A DNA stretch of 64,000 nt from Rummeliibacillus sp044763875 (GTDB lineage Bacteria; Bacillota; Bacilli; Bacillales_A; Planococcaceae), in contig NZ_JBIWGZ010000003.1 in NCBI RefSeq assembly GCF_044763875.1, positions 434,001-498,000 on the forward strand, read 5' to 3'. Numbering within the stretch: position 1 is the stretch's first letter; each line of letters starts with the position of its first letter. The position numbers and the translations under genes are program-made. This document shows, piece by piece, positions 17,560 through 27,378 of this stretch. The notes below the pieces were generated by a model. That model was not told the origin of the DNA. It did not search any database and worked only from the letters and a program-made list of their open reading frames with translations.

Positions 17560-18522
17560 TTAATCTATTCGAATTCTTGGATCGACAATACTCATAATAA
17601 TGTCGGATAATAGACTACCCAATAATGTTAAGAAGCCAAATAACAATACAAGTGTGGTGATAACACTATAGTCTCGAGCCGAAATCGCTTGTATGAATAA
17701 TTGGCCCATACCTGGATAACCAAAGATTGTCTCAATGAATACCGACCCGCCAAGTAACCCAGTAATCGTGAAACCTAAGAATGCTGCGATTGGCAAAAGT
17801 GAATTTCGGAATATGTGACGAGAATATACCTTGCGCATTGGAATACCTTTACTCCGCGCAGTTTTTACATAATCCTGTGTCTTTGCATCAATGATTTCTG
17901 AGCGTAAGTATTGAATAACCCCTGTCGTACCAAGTAATGCATAAGTAATAGCTGGTAAAAGCAGATGATAAATCTTACTCCAGTAGTATCCGAAAGTTCC
18001 TGGATCGTATTTAACATCAACAGTCCCAGAGGTTGGGAACCAAGTAAATTGATATCCGAAAATAAATAAGAAAATTAATGATAATACGAATGTTGGAACT
18101 GCATAGCTAATAAAGCTATAAAGTACAACTGATTTATCAAGCAATGAGTTTTGATAGCGACCTGCCAAAACGCCTAGAGGAATAGCAATCAAATATACTA
18201 AGATGACACTTAGTAAAGATAACCATAATGTATTCAAACCGCGTTCACCAATGAGTGAGGCAACACTCACTTTAAATGAGTAGCTATCGCCAAAATCTCC
18301 ATGGAAAGCATTTGAAATCCAATGCCAATACTGTACATACCACGGATCATAAAATCCTGACGCTTGTCGTAATTCTTCAATTCTGTTTGGGTCGGTTTCT
18401 GGTGTAATCAATCCAGTAAATGGATCTCCTGGCATGAATTTCGCCATGATAAATATAAGCATACTAAGTACGAATAGCTGTGGAATCATAACTAAAACAC
18501 GTCTGACAATCGTCTTCCACAT
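17560..18522 (-). CDS. oppB: Oligopeptide ABC transporter permease OppB
   Basis: A 320-aa permease. Its N-terminus (RRVLVMIPQLFVLSMLIF, then FMPGDPFTGL) is characteristic of OppB/DppB, and the EAA loop DYVKTARSKGIPMRKV lies near residue 215. Six spans are expected. It starts 1 nt after oppF ends, with an AAAGGGGGAA site inside the oppF end, so the two are closely coupled. Confidence 0.93.
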   Translation of the reverse strand: MWKTIVRRVLVMIPQLFVLSMLIFIMAKFMPGDPFTGLITPETDPNRIEELRQASGFYDPWYVQYWHWISNAFHGDFGDSYSFKVSVASLIGERGLNTLWLSLLSVILVYLIAIPLGVLAGRYQNSLLDKSVVLYSFISYAVPTFVLSLIFLFIFGYQFTWFPTSGTVDVKYDPGTFGYYWSKIYHLLLPAITYALLGTTGVIQYLRSEIIDAKTQDYVKTARSKGIPMRKVYSRHIFRNSLLPIAAFLGFTITGLLGGSVFIETIFGYPGMGQLFIQAISARDYSVITTLVLLFGFLTLLGSLLSDIIMSIVDPRIRID

Positions 18523-18523
18523 A

Positions 18524-19471
18524 CTACATTCCCCCTTTCTCAGTTGCCATCATTGCAACACTATGCCTAGAGGAAACTTCTTTTAGTGGATATACTTTAC
18601 CATTTTCATCGTAATATTTGTGCTGATCTTCGCGATAAGCAGTCTCAACTCTTTGTCGAATTTTTTTGCGTTCTATTCTGGTCTCTGGTTCAATATTTGG
18701 AATCGCAGATAATAAACGATTCGTATAAATATGACGAGGATCATGATAAATATCCTCTCTAGATCCAGTTTCAACAAAACGCCCTTTATACATTATGGAA
18801 ATATGATCACACATATGTCGTACTACACCTAAATCATGTGAGATAAATAAGTAGCTAAGACCGTACTCTGTTTGAATATCCTTCATGAAGTTTAGCACTT
18901 GAGCTTGTACAGATAAGTCAAGGGCTGATACAGGTTCATCCGCAATAATCATCTTTGGATTACATGCAACAGCTCTTGCAATACCTAGACGTTGACGTTG
19001 ACCACCTGAGAATTCATGTGGATACTTGTACATCGCTTCTTCTGACATACCGACAATTTCTAATAGTTCAATTATGCGTTTTCGCTCTTCCTGATCACTC
19101 ATATTGGTAAAGTTACGAATAGGTTCAGCAATAATATCCATTACTCGTTTTCGTGGATTCATACTGGAAGAAGAATCTTGGAAAATCATTTGGATATCTC
19201 GGTTATAAGCACTATCTCGTTTTCGTCGTTGATTTGTTACATCTTCACCCTCATATATGATTTGACCAGAAGTAATTTTTTCTAAACCGATAATAGCTTT
19301 ACCTGTGGTTGATTTACCAGAGCCTGATTCACCTACAAGTCCATATGTTTTACCCTTTTCAAATTCCATTGATACACCATCGACTGCGTACACATAATCA
19401 ACAACTGAGTTAAAAAAACCTCCACGAATCGGATAGTGTACACATAGGTCTTTAATTTGCATAAAGCTCAT
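18524..19471 (-). CDS. oppF: Oligopeptide ABC transporter ATPase OppF
   Basis: A 315-aa ATP-binding subunit with Walker A GESGSGKST at 47-55, signature FSGGQRQRLG, Walker B MIIADEPVSALD and the C-terminal oligopeptide-transporter extension (RHIYTNRLLSAIPN). The open frame runs upstream to 19657 inside oppD, but the ATG at 19471 has AAGGAGGGTG at good spacing and yields the normal N-terminus. It overlaps the oppD 3' end by 20 nt. Confidence 0.94.
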   Translation of the reverse strand: MSFMQIKDLCVHYPIRGGFFNSVVDYVYAVDGVSMEFEKGKTYGLVGESGSGKSTTGKAIIGLEKITSGQIIYEGEDVTNQRRKRDSAYNRDIQMIFQDSSSSMNPRKRVMDIIAEPIRNFTNMSDQEERKRIIELLEIVGMSEEAMYKYPHEFSGGQRQRLGIARAVACNPKMIIADEPVSALDLSVQAQVLNFMKDIQTEYGLSYLFISHDLGVVRHMCDHISIMYKGRFVETGSREDIYHDPRHIYTNRLLSAIPNIEPETRIERKKIRQRVETAYREDQHKYYDENGKVYPLKEVSSRHSVAMMATEKGGM

Positions 19472-20480
19472 TAGATGCACCCTCCTTTTCACCTTGAAAG
19501 TGGAAATGTTTCCAACAGGTACATCGAACAAAATGCCCCGGAGTAACTTCATGTAATTGTGGTTTTTCCTCATGTGCATCTTGAGAAATCCATGGAATAC
19601 GAGCTGAAAAACGACAGCCAGTTCTAGGTAATTTCGTAAGAGATGGTACCATCCCATGAATTACTTCTAGACGCTCCGTCTCACCATTCGCTTGTGGAAT
19701 AGAATTTAATAAAGAGCGTGTGTAAGGATGTTTTGGATTTTTGAATAACTCCTCAACTGGTGCTATTTCAATAATTTCTGCTGCATACATCACGGCTACA
19801 CGATCCGCTACTTCTGCTACGACTCCTAAGTCATGCGTTATTAAAATAATACCTGCAGATGTTTCATCTTGTAATTCTTTAAGTAAATCTAATATTTGCG
19901 CTTGAATCGTAACATCAAGTGCGGTTGTTGGTTCATCTGCAATCATTATCTTTGGTTTACATGCTATTGCAATAGCAATCATTACACGCTGACGCATACC
20001 ACCTGATAGCTGGTGTGGGAATTGTTTTGCCACTAGTTCTGGTTTAGCAATACCTACTTGATTTAATAGTTCTAATACACGTTCTTTGCGTTGTTTTTCA
20101 TTCAATTTTGTATGATAAACTAATGTCTCTTCAATTTGATCACCGATTCTCATTAATGGATTTAATGCAGAAAGTGGATCTTGGAAGATGAAACCAATAT
20201 CATTTCCTCGGATATTATTTAACTCATCTTCTTTAAAATTTACAATATTACGTCCGTTATATAAAATTTCACCTGTAACCTTTGTGTTTCCTGGAGGGTG
20301 TAACCCAACTATCGAAGTTGCCAACGTGCTTTTTCCACATCCAGATTCCCCCACAATTGCAAGTACTTCATTTTCTTTTAATGTTAGTGATACATCTTCC
20401 ACTGCGTCATAATAACGATCTTTAATCCTGAAACTAGTATGTAGATTATTAATGTTCAGTATATTATCAGATGCTTTCAT
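19452..20480 (-). CDS. oppD: Oligopeptide ABC transporter ATPase OppD
   Basis: A 342-aa ATP-binding subunit with Walker A GESGCGKST at 44-52, signature LSGGMRQRVM, Walker B IMIADEPTTALD and the OppD C-terminal domain with spaced cysteines (GCRFSAR ... VRCTCW). It is first in oppDFBCA, with AGGAAGGAG upstream of the ATG. Having both ATPase genes first and the binding protein last differs from the classical oppABCDF order. Confidence 0.94.
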   Translation of the reverse strand: MKASDNILNINNLHTSFRIKDRYYDAVEDVSLTLKENEVLAIVGESGCGKSTLATSIVGLHPPGNTKVTGEILYNGRNIVNFKEDELNNIRGNDIGFIFQDPLSALNPLMRIGDQIEETLVYHTKLNEKQRKERVLELLNQVGIAKPELVAKQFPHQLSGGMRQRVMIAIAIACKPKIMIADEPTTALDVTIQAQILDLLKELQDETSAGIILITHDLGVVAEVADRVAVMYAAEIIEIAPVEELFKNPKHPYTRSLLNSIPQANGETERLEVIHGMVPSLTKLPRTGCRFSARIPWISQDAHEEKPQLHEVTPGHFVRCTCWKHFHFQGEKEGASNELYAN

Positions 20481-20599
20481 ATGTATGCTCCTTCCTAAAC
20501 AAAATTGAAAATTTAGAATTTTTTGTTTAATATTCTGTGAGTCGTCACGCAGTCTGCAAATACAAGATATTTCGAGTCTCTAAAATTATTATTTTTACC

Positions 20600-20699
20600 A
20601 ATATAACATAATTTACAAAATTGTCTATATTTTTTAACAAAATCTTTACAATTTTATTTACTTTCTAAATATATTAGTATTTTTTGTGAAGTCTGACAA
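20600..20699 (-). promoter_or_regulatory. Two candidate promoters for the opp operon
   Basis: On the minus strand TTGTCA (20694-20699) and TAATAT (20671-20676) are 17 bp apart, and TAGACA (20622-20627) and TATATT (20600-20605) are 16 bp apart. The 408-bp gap 20481-20888 is very AT-rich and otherwise holds only the pheT terminator. Confidence 0.5.
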
Positions 20700-20837
20700 C
20701 TCTTTTTGATATTATAGCATATCGATATAATATAACAAACAATTAATTACTCATGTTTAATAAATTACTAATATTAATATATATATTCATATTATGTGAG
20801 ATTATATTACAAAATACATAATTTGTATAAAACAACT

Positions 20838-20873
20838 TAAAAAGGTGGTAGCGATTAATCGCTACCACCTTTA
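20838..20873 (-). terminator. Terminator after pheT
   Basis: A perfect palindrome with arms AAAGGTGGTAGCGATT/AATCGCTACCACCTTT (20841-20872) is followed by a short T run on the minus strand. Confidence 0.9.
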
Positions 20874-20888
20874 ATTGATTTAGTTATT

Positions 20889-23294
20889 TTAACGAAGTTC
20901 TGCGCCTGATTCTGTAAGAGCGGCTACTACTTTGTCATGTGCAGCTACTACTTCTTCATCAGTAAGTGTTCGTTCTGGAGTGAAGTAAGTAAGCGTGAAG
21001 GCTACTGATTTTTTGCCTTGTGCCATTTTTTCTCCTTCATAAAGGTCGAATACACTTACCTCTTTCAACAGTTTGCCGCCTGCATCACGGATAATCCCTT
21101 CTAAATCCGCTGCTTTTGTTGCACGGTCAACAACTAAAGCAATATCACGTGAAATTGATGGGAAACGAGGAACTGGAACATATACTAACGGTTTAATAGA
21201 AGCTGTAAGAATTGCTTCTAAGCTTAATTCCATAACATACGTTTCTTTGATACCATTTGCTTTTTGTTCTGCAGGATGTAATTGGCCTAAGAAACCGATA
21301 CGAGTACCATCTAATAGGATATTCGCTGTTCGACCTGGATGTAATCCATCTACTACTGCCGTTTCATATGCAACACGATCTGTTAAGTCAAGTTTTGCAA
21401 ACAATGCTTCTAAGATTCCTTTTAATACAAAGAAATCAACTTTTTTGTGTTCACCTTGCCAAGCATGATTAACCCAATCTCCAGTCATTACAGCTGCTAT
21501 ATGTTCTTCTTCACGTGGAAGACCTTCGTCTGTTTCACCTAAGAATACAGAGCCTACCTCATATAGCGTTACAGAATCTTGTTGACGTGAAACATTGTAA
21601 CTAGCTGCTTCGATTAGGTGTGGAAGAATACTTTGACGTAATGTACTCCGTTCTTCACTCATTGGCATTAACAGTCGAGTTGTTGCAGCTGTTTCTAATG
21701 CATATTTTTGTGAAAGTTCATCAGAAGTAAGTGAATAAGTTAATGCTTGGTATAAACCTGAACCTTGCAGTTGGTGATGAACAATACGACGTTTTGCTTG
21801 ATATGGATTTAAACCACCTGCTTTTGCTTCACTTACGGGAAGTGTTGCCGGAATTTCATCATAGCCGTGTAAACGTGCAATTTCTTCTACGATATCCTCT
21901 TCGATTTTGATATCCTGACGACGTGTAGGCGCATCAATATAAAGACGACCATTCGCTGTTTCGACATTAAAATTCAAACGATTTAAAATGGATACCATTT
22001 CATTTAAAGAAATTTTCATACCTAAACGTGCATTGACAAAGTCAGGTGACACAACAACTTTTGAAGGTGTTTTATCCAATTCATCAAAAATGACAGAACC
22101 TGATAATACTTCCCCACCTGCTAGTTCAGCTAACATTTGAGCAGCACGTTCTGCTGCAGGAATCACACGGTTTGGATCGATACCTTTTTCATAGCGAGCA
22201 CTTGCTTCACTACGTAACCCAAGGTCTTTGGCAGTATAGCGAACTGATAAGCCGTCGAAATAGGCTGATTCAATAACAACCGTTGTTGTTTTTTCAGTTA
22301 CTTCAGAATCAAATCCACCCATTACACCAGCTACTGCAACTGGTTCTTTACCATTCGTAATCACTAGGTTTTTCGCACTTAGTACACGATCTTGACCATC
22401 TAATGTTTTAATTGGTTCATCTTCTTTCGCTAAGCGAACAACGATTTCGCCAGTGCCTAGCGCATCATAGTCAAATGCATGTAGAGGTTGACCATATTCC
22501 ATCAAAATGTAGTTTGTAATATCAACAACATTATTGAGCGGGCGAACGCCTGCAGCCATTAAGTGTTGTTGCAGCCACATTGGCGATTCAGCAACTTTAA
22601 CGTTTTTCACGACTTTTGCTGTGTACATAGGATTTACATCAGGTGCTTCAACACGAACTTTTAACAGATTTTCAGCTTGTTCAGTAGATTCTTCATGTGT
22701 AGTGTCTGGAAGTTTGATGTCTTCTGAAAGAATTGCAGCAACTTCATAAGCAACGCCTAACATACTCATTGCGTCTGAGCGATTTGGTGTTAAGCCTAAT
22801 TCAAGGACCACATCATCTAAACCTAATGCTTCGATGGCATCCATGCCAGCTGGTGTATCTTCAGGTAATACAACGATTCCTTCAGCATATTTTTTCGGTA
22901 CAACTTTCCCTTCGATGCCTAACTCTTGTAGAGAGCAAATCATACCGTTTGATACTTCACCACGAAGTTTACCTTTTTTGATTTTTTTACCACCAACATA
23001 ACCATTTGGACGAACCGCAACAATCTTTTGACCTTCTGCAACATTTGGAGCACCACAAACGATTTGAGATAGCTCTTCTTCACCAAAATCTACTTGGCAA
23101 ATATTTAAGTGGTCTGAATCAGGATGTTTTTTAATTTCTTTGATCTGACCGACCATAATTTTTTTAAGGCCATCTGATAAATGATGAACGCCTTCTACTT
23201 CAATCCCTGAGCGGGTAATTTTTTCTGCTAAAACTTCCGGTTCTAAACCTTGTAAATCAACATATTGTGACAACCATTTTAAAGATACTAACAT
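20889..23294 (-). CDS. pheT: Phenylalanine-tRNA ligase beta subunit
   Basis: An 801-aa subunit of the alpha2beta2 enzyme. Domain order: N-terminal tRNA-binding/OB region (about 40-150), B3/B4 editing domain (about 210-385, with GKEPVAVAGVMGG), B5 domain (about 405-475), catalytic-like core, and C-terminal FDX-ACB anticodon-binding domain (from about 705, PRFPSISRDIALVVD). Length is normal. It lies 12 nt after pheS and shares its T-box leader. Confidence 0.97.
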   Translation of the reverse strand: MLVSLKWLSQYVDLQGLEPEVLAEKITRSGIEVEGVHHLSDGLKKIMVGQIKEIKKHPDSDHLNICQVDFGEEELSQIVCGAPNVAEGQKIVAVRPNGYVGGKKIKKGKLRGEVSNGMICSLQELGIEGKVVPKKYAEGIVVLPEDTPAGMDAIEALGLDDVVLELGLTPNRSDAMSMLGVAYEVAAILSEDIKLPDTTHEESTEQAENLLKVRVEAPDVNPMYTAKVVKNVKVAESPMWLQQHLMAAGVRPLNNVVDITNYILMEYGQPLHAFDYDALGTGEIVVRLAKEDEPIKTLDGQDRVLSAKNLVITNGKEPVAVAGVMGGFDSEVTEKTTTVVIESAYFDGLSVRYTAKDLGLRSEASARYEKGIDPNRVIPAAERAAQMLAELAGGEVLSGSVIFDELDKTPSKVVVSPDFVNARLGMKISLNEMVSILNRLNFNVETANGRLYIDAPTRRQDIKIEEDIVEEIARLHGYDEIPATLPVSEAKAGGLNPYQAKRRIVHHQLQGSGLYQALTYSLTSDELSQKYALETAATTRLLMPMSEERSTLRQSILPHLIEAASYNVSRQQDSVTLYEVGSVFLGETDEGLPREEEHIAAVMTGDWVNHAWQGEHKKVDFFVLKGILEALFAKLDLTDRVAYETAVVDGLHPGRTANILLDGTRIGFLGQLHPAEQKANGIKETYVMELSLEAILTASIKPLVYVPVPRFPSISRDIALVVDRATKAADLEGIIRDAGGKLLKEVSVFDLYEGEKMAQGKKSVAFTLTYFTPERTLTDEEVVAAHDKVVAALTESGAELR

Positions 23295-23306
23295 CGTTAC
23301 TCCTCC

Positions 23307-24350
23307 TTACTCTTCAATACGGTGGAATTGTGATAAGAATCGAACATCATTTGTGTAGAAATGACGGATATCATCCACCCCATATTTCAACATTGCAATA
23401 CGTTCTGGTCCCATACCAAATGCGAAGCCAGATACTTTTTTAGGATCATAACCTGCCATTGAAAGAACGTTTGGATGTACCATACCAGCGCCAAGAATTT
23501 CAATCCAACCTGTATGTTTACATACGTTACATCCTTCGCCTCCACACTTGAAGCAAGAGATATCCATTTCAACAGAAGGCTCTGTGAATGGGAAGAAACT
23601 TGGGCGTAGACGAATTTCACGGTCTTCACCAAACATTTTCTTCGCGAAGATATCTAATGTACCTTTTAAGTCGCTCATACGAATATTTTCACCCACTACT
23701 AAACCTTCAATTTGCGTAAATTGATGGGAGTGAGTTGCATCATCATTATCGCGACGGAATACTTTCCCTGGGCAAATAATTTTAACAGACGCGCCTTGTT
23801 TTTTCTCCATGGTACGTGCTTGTACTGGTGATGTATGAGTACGCAATAAAATTTCTTCTGAAATATAAAATGTATCCTGCATATCACGTGCTGGATGACC
23901 TTTTGGTAAATTTAACGCTTCAAAGTTGTAGTAGTCTTTTTCTACTTCAGGACCTTCTGCAATTTCATAACCCATAGAAATGAATAGATCTTCGATTTCT
24001 TCAATAACACGTGTTAATGGATGTGCATTCCCCAACTTCACTGGGCGACCCTGCAAAGTCACATCAATTGCTTCATTTTCTAATTGTTCTTGGATTGCTT
24101 TTTCTTCAAGTTCAGATTTACGTTCATCATGAATATGTTGAACTTCAGCACGTACTTCATTGACTAAAGCACCCATTTTAGGGCGTTCCTCTGCAGGAAG
24201 TTTCCCCATTCCTTTTAATAAATCCGTAATCGGACCTTTTTTACCTAAATACGCAACACGTACTTCATTTAATTGCTTTAAATCTTCTGTCGTTGCGATT
24301 TTTGCTACAACTTCTTCTTTTAGCAGTGTTAATTCCTCTACCATTGCCAT
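23307..24350 (-). CDS. pheS: Phenylalanine-tRNA ligase alpha subunit
   Basis: The 347-aa catalytic subunit charges tRNA-Phe. It has an N-terminal coiled-coil arm (about 1-90) and the class II core with THSHQFTQIEG, a Cys cluster CFKCGGEGCNVCKHTGW and motif 3 FAFGMGPERIAML. The frame opens at 24383, but the ATG at 24350 has AAGGAGGA eight bases upstream and gives the family length. Expression is set by the T-box leader. Confidence 0.97.
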   Translation of the reverse strand: MAMVEELTLLKEEVVAKIATTEDLKQLNEVRVAYLGKKGPITDLLKGMGKLPAEERPKMGALVNEVRAEVQHIHDERKSELEEKAIQEQLENEAIDVTLQGRPVKLGNAHPLTRVIEEIEDLFISMGYEIAEGPEVEKDYYNFEALNLPKGHPARDMQDTFYISEEILLRTHTSPVQARTMEKKQGASVKIICPGKVFRRDNDDATHSHQFTQIEGLVVGENIRMSDLKGTLDIFAKKMFGEDREIRLRPSFFPFTEPSVEMDISCFKCGGEGCNVCKHTGWIEILGAGMVHPNVLSMAGYDPKKVSGFAFGMGPERIAMLKYGVDDIRHFYTNDVRFLSQFHRIEE

Positions 24351-24431
24351 TTTAAAATCCTCCTTCCAAAATAAAACAAACATCAGGTGACAAAGTTAAG
24401 TCTTTTTTTGTTGCACTTATTTTTTCAAACA

Positions 24432-24702
24432 TAAAAAAAACTCGCCCCCTATAAAAGGGACGAGGTTCTATTCGCGTTACCACCCTAGTTATTGCATAAA
24501 AATACATACAATCACTTCATTGACTTAACGGCGTTTCACCGGCACACCTTTACAGTAATTATTACTGGTCCCGGTGGCTGCTAACGGGGTGAACTTCCAT
24601 CAATCGACACAATATGCACGCTTTCAGTCTATGACGTGCACTCCCTATAAAGCTCGAAAAATGTACTTTTCCCGCTCATTGCATTTCATTTAATATTTAT
24701 AC
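24432..24702 (-). promoter_or_regulatory. T-box riboswitch leader of pheST
   Basis: The T-box sequence AACTAGGGTGGTAACGCGAA (complement of 24471-24490) is followed by a terminator at 24432-24468 with CCTCGTCCC/GGGGGCGAG-type arms and eight T residues. The upstream leader is long and structured. A TTC triplet at 24591-24593 (GAAGTTCACC on the RNA) is the likely Phe specifier. Uncharged tRNA-Phe would disrupt the terminator. This explains the 389-bp gap between pheS and ysgA. Confidence 0.92.
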
Positions 24703-24708
24703 AAATCC

Positions 24709-24737
24709 ATTATACGCAATTGAGTTCTTTACTTCAA
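24709..24737 (-). promoter_or_regulatory. Promoter of the pheST leader
   Basis: TTGAAG (24732-24737) and TATAAT (24709-24714) are 17 bp apart on the minus strand, directly at the 3' end of ysgA. Confidence 0.82.
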
Positions 24738-24739
24738 GT

Positions 24740-25510
24740 TTAGAATTCCTCAGTTGCGAAATAATAAAGAACAATACCGGTTGCCACAGCTACGTTCAAC
24801 GATTCTGCTTTTCCCATAATGGGAATAATCACATTTGCATCTGTTTTTTCCAATAATTGCGCATCAATACCGCTACCTTCATTGCCCATTACAAGTGCAA
24901 ATTTACCTTCTTTTTTCACTTGATTGTAAAGAACTGCATTTTCTAAAGCAGTTCCGTAAACTCGCACACCTTTTTCTTTTAATGAATCGATCCAATCACT
25001 TAAATCACCACGTACTACAGGAATGTGGAAAATAGAACCTTGTGTAGAGCGTACTGTTTTTGGATTAAATGGATCTGCAGAGCCTTTTCCAAGAATAACT
25101 GCATCAATTCCGGCAGCATCAGCTGTACGAATCATCGTACCGACATTACCTGGATCTTGGACTGCATCAACTAATAATAGTTTCACCCATTTATTTTGTT
25201 CTTCATCAGAAACTGTTGGTTGTTTCACTTGAGCGAATATTCCTTGTGAATGTTCAGTTTCTGCAAACTCATTTGCTACTTGAGCAGTTACCTCCACAAC
25301 AAAGATATCATCTATATTCCAACTTGCCGGAATATCTACATCTTCACGCACAATTAAATTGAGTATTTCACTTTTGTTTTTTATAGCTTCTTCTACTAAG
25401 TGGAAACCTTCTATTAGAAACTCACCTGAACGATCACGTTCTTTGCGCGTTGTAGCTAATTTTTTCCAATACTTTACAAGGGAATTTTGTGGAGATTCGA
25501 TTCTTTTCAT
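24740..25510 (-). CDS. ysgA: TrmH/SpoU-family RNA 2'-O-methyltransferase
   Basis: A 256-aa SPOUT methyltransferase with an N-terminal substrate-binding domain (about 1-95) and the knotted SAM-binding domain: motif 1 DPGNVGTMIRTADAAG near 118-133, motif 2 LVMGNEGSGI near 207-216 and motif 3 IPIMGKAESLNVAVA near 227-241. It probably methylates rRNA; the target nucleotide is not determinable here. An AAAGGCGG site precedes the ATG. It follows the oxidoreductase gene by 21 nt, so the two may be co-transcribed. Confidence 0.9.
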   Translation of the reverse strand: MKRIESPQNSLVKYWKKLATTRKERDRSGEFLIEGFHLVEEAIKNKSEILNLIVREDVDIPASWNIDDIFVVEVTAQVANEFAETEHSQGIFAQVKQPTVSDEEQNKWVKLLLVDAVQDPGNVGTMIRTADAAGIDAVILGKGSADPFNPKTVRSTQGSIFHIPVVRGDLSDWIDSLKEKGVRVYGTALENAVLYNQVKKEGKFALVMGNEGSGIDAQLLEKTDANVIIPIMGKAESLNVAVATGIVLYYFATEEF

Positions 25511-25531
25511 GTATTTCTTACCGCCTTTATA

Positions 25532-26512
25532 TTATGAAATCGTTAAGACAATTTTGCCAAACTGATGATTTTCTTTTAAATAGTCAAGTGCAACTTGTGC
25601 TTCATCGATTGTAAAGCTACGATCTAGAATTGGATACGTGTCAAACTCTTTTAAGTGTTCAATGCATGCGCGAAATTCTTCACGGCTCCCCAATGTTGTA
25701 CCATATAGTGTGTATTGACCATAGAAAAATTGTCGTAAGTCAAAATCTACAACGTCCTCAGTCGTTGCACCAAATACCACTATTCTACCACCCTTTTTCA
25801 AAACAGCCAAAGATCTATTAAAAGTAGCACGACCAACACTTTCAATTACAAGATCAATTTTTTCATGTTCGAGCTCTTTTTGCCAATCACTACTTGTATC
25901 AATTGCAACATCTGCACCAATTTCTAATGCTGCTTTACGTTTTTCTTCAGAACGTGAAGTAACGATTACTCTGGCGCCTACATTTTTTGCCATTTGAATT
26001 AAAAATGTTGCGACACCACTACCTGCTCCTGGTATAAATACGGTTTGGCGAGTTTTGATTTGCCCTTTAGTAAATAACGCACGATAACCCGTTAATGGTG
26101 AAATACCAATCACCGCAGCTTCTTCATCTGATAGATGAGATGGCTTTGGCTCAAGCTGTTCTGCTGAGATTGCAATTTTCTCAGCAAATGTACCGTTATC
26201 AGGTAAACTTAAAATTTCGAAATCTGCAGGTGGAATATCAGATTCTTCATACCAACGTAGTGATGGGTTAATTATTACTTCATCACCTATTTTCCAATTA
26301 GCAACGCCTTCACCTAGTTCTTCAACAACTCCCACTGCATCTGAACCAAGTATTAATGCTTCACTTTCATCCCCTAATCTCCCTGGTGTATATAAATCAC
26401 GTCGATTAAGACCTGCAGCTTTGATCGCTACCAATACTTCTCCCGCTTTTGGCTTAGGTGTAACTACTTCTTTAACCAACAATTTCCCCTTCTCAAATAC
26501 AACTGCTTTCAT
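25532..26512 (-). CDS. Zinc-type MDR alcohol dehydrogenase/quinone oxidoreductase
   Basis: A 326-aa medium-chain dehydrogenase/reductase. It shows the GroES-like catalytic domain (AAGLNRRDLYTPGR near 33-46, then LGSDAVGVVEELGEG) and a Rossmann NADPH domain with PGAGSGVATFLIQMAKN near 157-173 and TSRSEEKRKAALEIGAD. The structural four-Cys zinc loop is absent, which favours a YogA/quinone-oxidoreductase-like role. Substrate unknown. No clear regulator is adjacent. Confidence 0.85.
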   Translation of the reverse strand: MKAVVFEKGKLLVKEVVTPKPKAGEVLVAIKAAGLNRRDLYTPGRLGDESEALILGSDAVGVVEELGEGVANWKIGDEVIINPSLRWYEESDIPPADFEILSLPDNGTFAEKIAISAEQLEPKPSHLSDEEAAVIGISPLTGYRALFTKGQIKTRQTVFIPGAGSGVATFLIQMAKNVGARVIVTSRSEEKRKAALEIGADVAIDTSSDWQKELEHEKIDLVIESVGRATFNRSLAVLKKGGRIVVFGATTEDVVDFDLRQFFYGQYTLYGTTLGSREEFRACIEHLKEFDTYPILDRSFTIDEAQVALDYLKENHQFGKIVLTIS

Positions 26513-26652
26513 ATAAAAACACTTCCCCTTCGTATATAGTTTTTTACACGAAAAAATGGTTCAATTCAAAAATTCTTTTTCTTTTATAAGTTTACCAAAT
26601 GTATGTATAACAATCGAGTTGCGAAACAAAATACCATTAGGAGGGATGTCAA

Positions 26653-26859
26653 ATGAATTTCCAAATTCGCGATGCGATTAAGAAAAATGTCTCAGGTAAT
26701 AGTCCAGATCAATTAAAGGATATTGTGGAAGATGCAATTACTCGCGGTGAAGAGCATTTACTTCCAGGCCTTGGGGTGTTTTTCGAAGCATGGTGGCAAA
26801 ATGCGGACAAAAAAGAACAAGACCATTTTATGAGTGAATTATCTAGAGCATTAGCTTAA
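26653..26859 (+). CDS. sspI: Small acid-soluble spore protein SspI
   Basis: A 68-aa minor SASP expected in the core of dormant spores. The sequence (NFQIRDAIKKNVSGNS near the N-terminus, then LPGLGVFFEAWW) matches the SspI family closely, and the gene sits beside ysgA as in B. subtilis. AGGAGGG lies seven bases upstream. A possible sigmaG-like pair (GTATA at 26605, CAAAATA at 26627) exists but lies too close to the ribosome binding site to be convincing. Its presence is the best evidence that the organism forms endospores. Confidence 0.96.
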   Translation: MNFQIRDAIKKNVSGNSPDQLKDIVEDAITRGEEHLLPGLGVFFEAWWQNADKKEQDHFMSELSRALA

Positions 26860-26863
26860 AGAA

Positions 26864-26900
26864 TGCATGTAGTCCCTTCAATGGACTACATGCAATTTTT
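26864..26900. terminator. Terminator between sspI and the convergent membrane-protein gene
   Basis: The arms TGCATGTAGTCC and GGACTACATGCA are followed by five T residues on the plus strand. The hairpin ends sspI and abuts the stop codon of the opposing gene. Confidence 0.88.
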
Positions 26901-27378
26901 AAGTCAAAATGTATTTTCTTATTTCTACGTAGTAAATCAGATTTAGAATAACAGCTACCACTATAAGTAAAACCACTATCCAAATTTTTGGCAGAAAAGC
27001 AGCAACAACTATTAGCATCGGTATTGCACCACTTAAAAATGTATATACTTTACGTGTAGCTTTATTTGTTACTTGGCTGAACATCTCATCATCTTCAATA
27101 TATTCATTTGGTATTAAAGAGAATATGTTCACTTTACGATTAGGGTTTTCCTTATTAAATTGTATTGTTTTTAATATTAGAAGAATACAAGATACTACAA
27201 AAAGAAAAATTCCGCCTAAACTAATCAAACCGAGTATATAGTCCATCTTAAGGGAAAAAAGCAAATCATTATCGAACCATCTAATTTCACTTAATAGCAT
27301 TGGAATGATAATTGCCCCCCATTCAACAATTGCTACAATATTCCACAAAGGCATTTGAACTCGTAAATCTCTTGTCAT
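26899..27378 (-). CDS. Small membrane protein paired with an XRE regulator
   Basis: A 159-aa protein with four or five hydrophobic segments (about residues 10-28, 44-66, 108-124 and 128-150) and a cytoplasmic loop with NKENPNRKVNIF. I do not recognise a named family. It overlaps the upstream helix-turn-helix gene by 4 nt (ATGA), the common pattern of XRE regulator plus DUF-type membrane protein modules in Firmicutes. The role is unknown; sensing or modulating the regulator is a guess. Confidence 0.7.
   Translation of the reverse strand: MTRDLRVQMPLWNIVAIVEWGAIIIPMLLSEIRWFDNDLLFSLKMDYILGLISLGGIFLFVVSCILLILKTIQFNKENPNRKVNIFSLIPNEYIEDDEMFSQVTNKATRKVYTFLSGAIPMLIVVAAFLPKIWIVVLLIVVAVILNLIYYVEIRKYILT

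Noticed and set aside
19472..19657. N-terminal extension of oppF into oppD
   Set aside because: It lies entirely within oppD in another frame, and the ATG at 19471 has a strong ribosome binding site.
26605..26633. SigmaG-like promoter for sspI (GTATA-17-CAAAATA)
   Set aside because: The predicted start would fall on the ribosome binding site, leaving no room for translation initiation.
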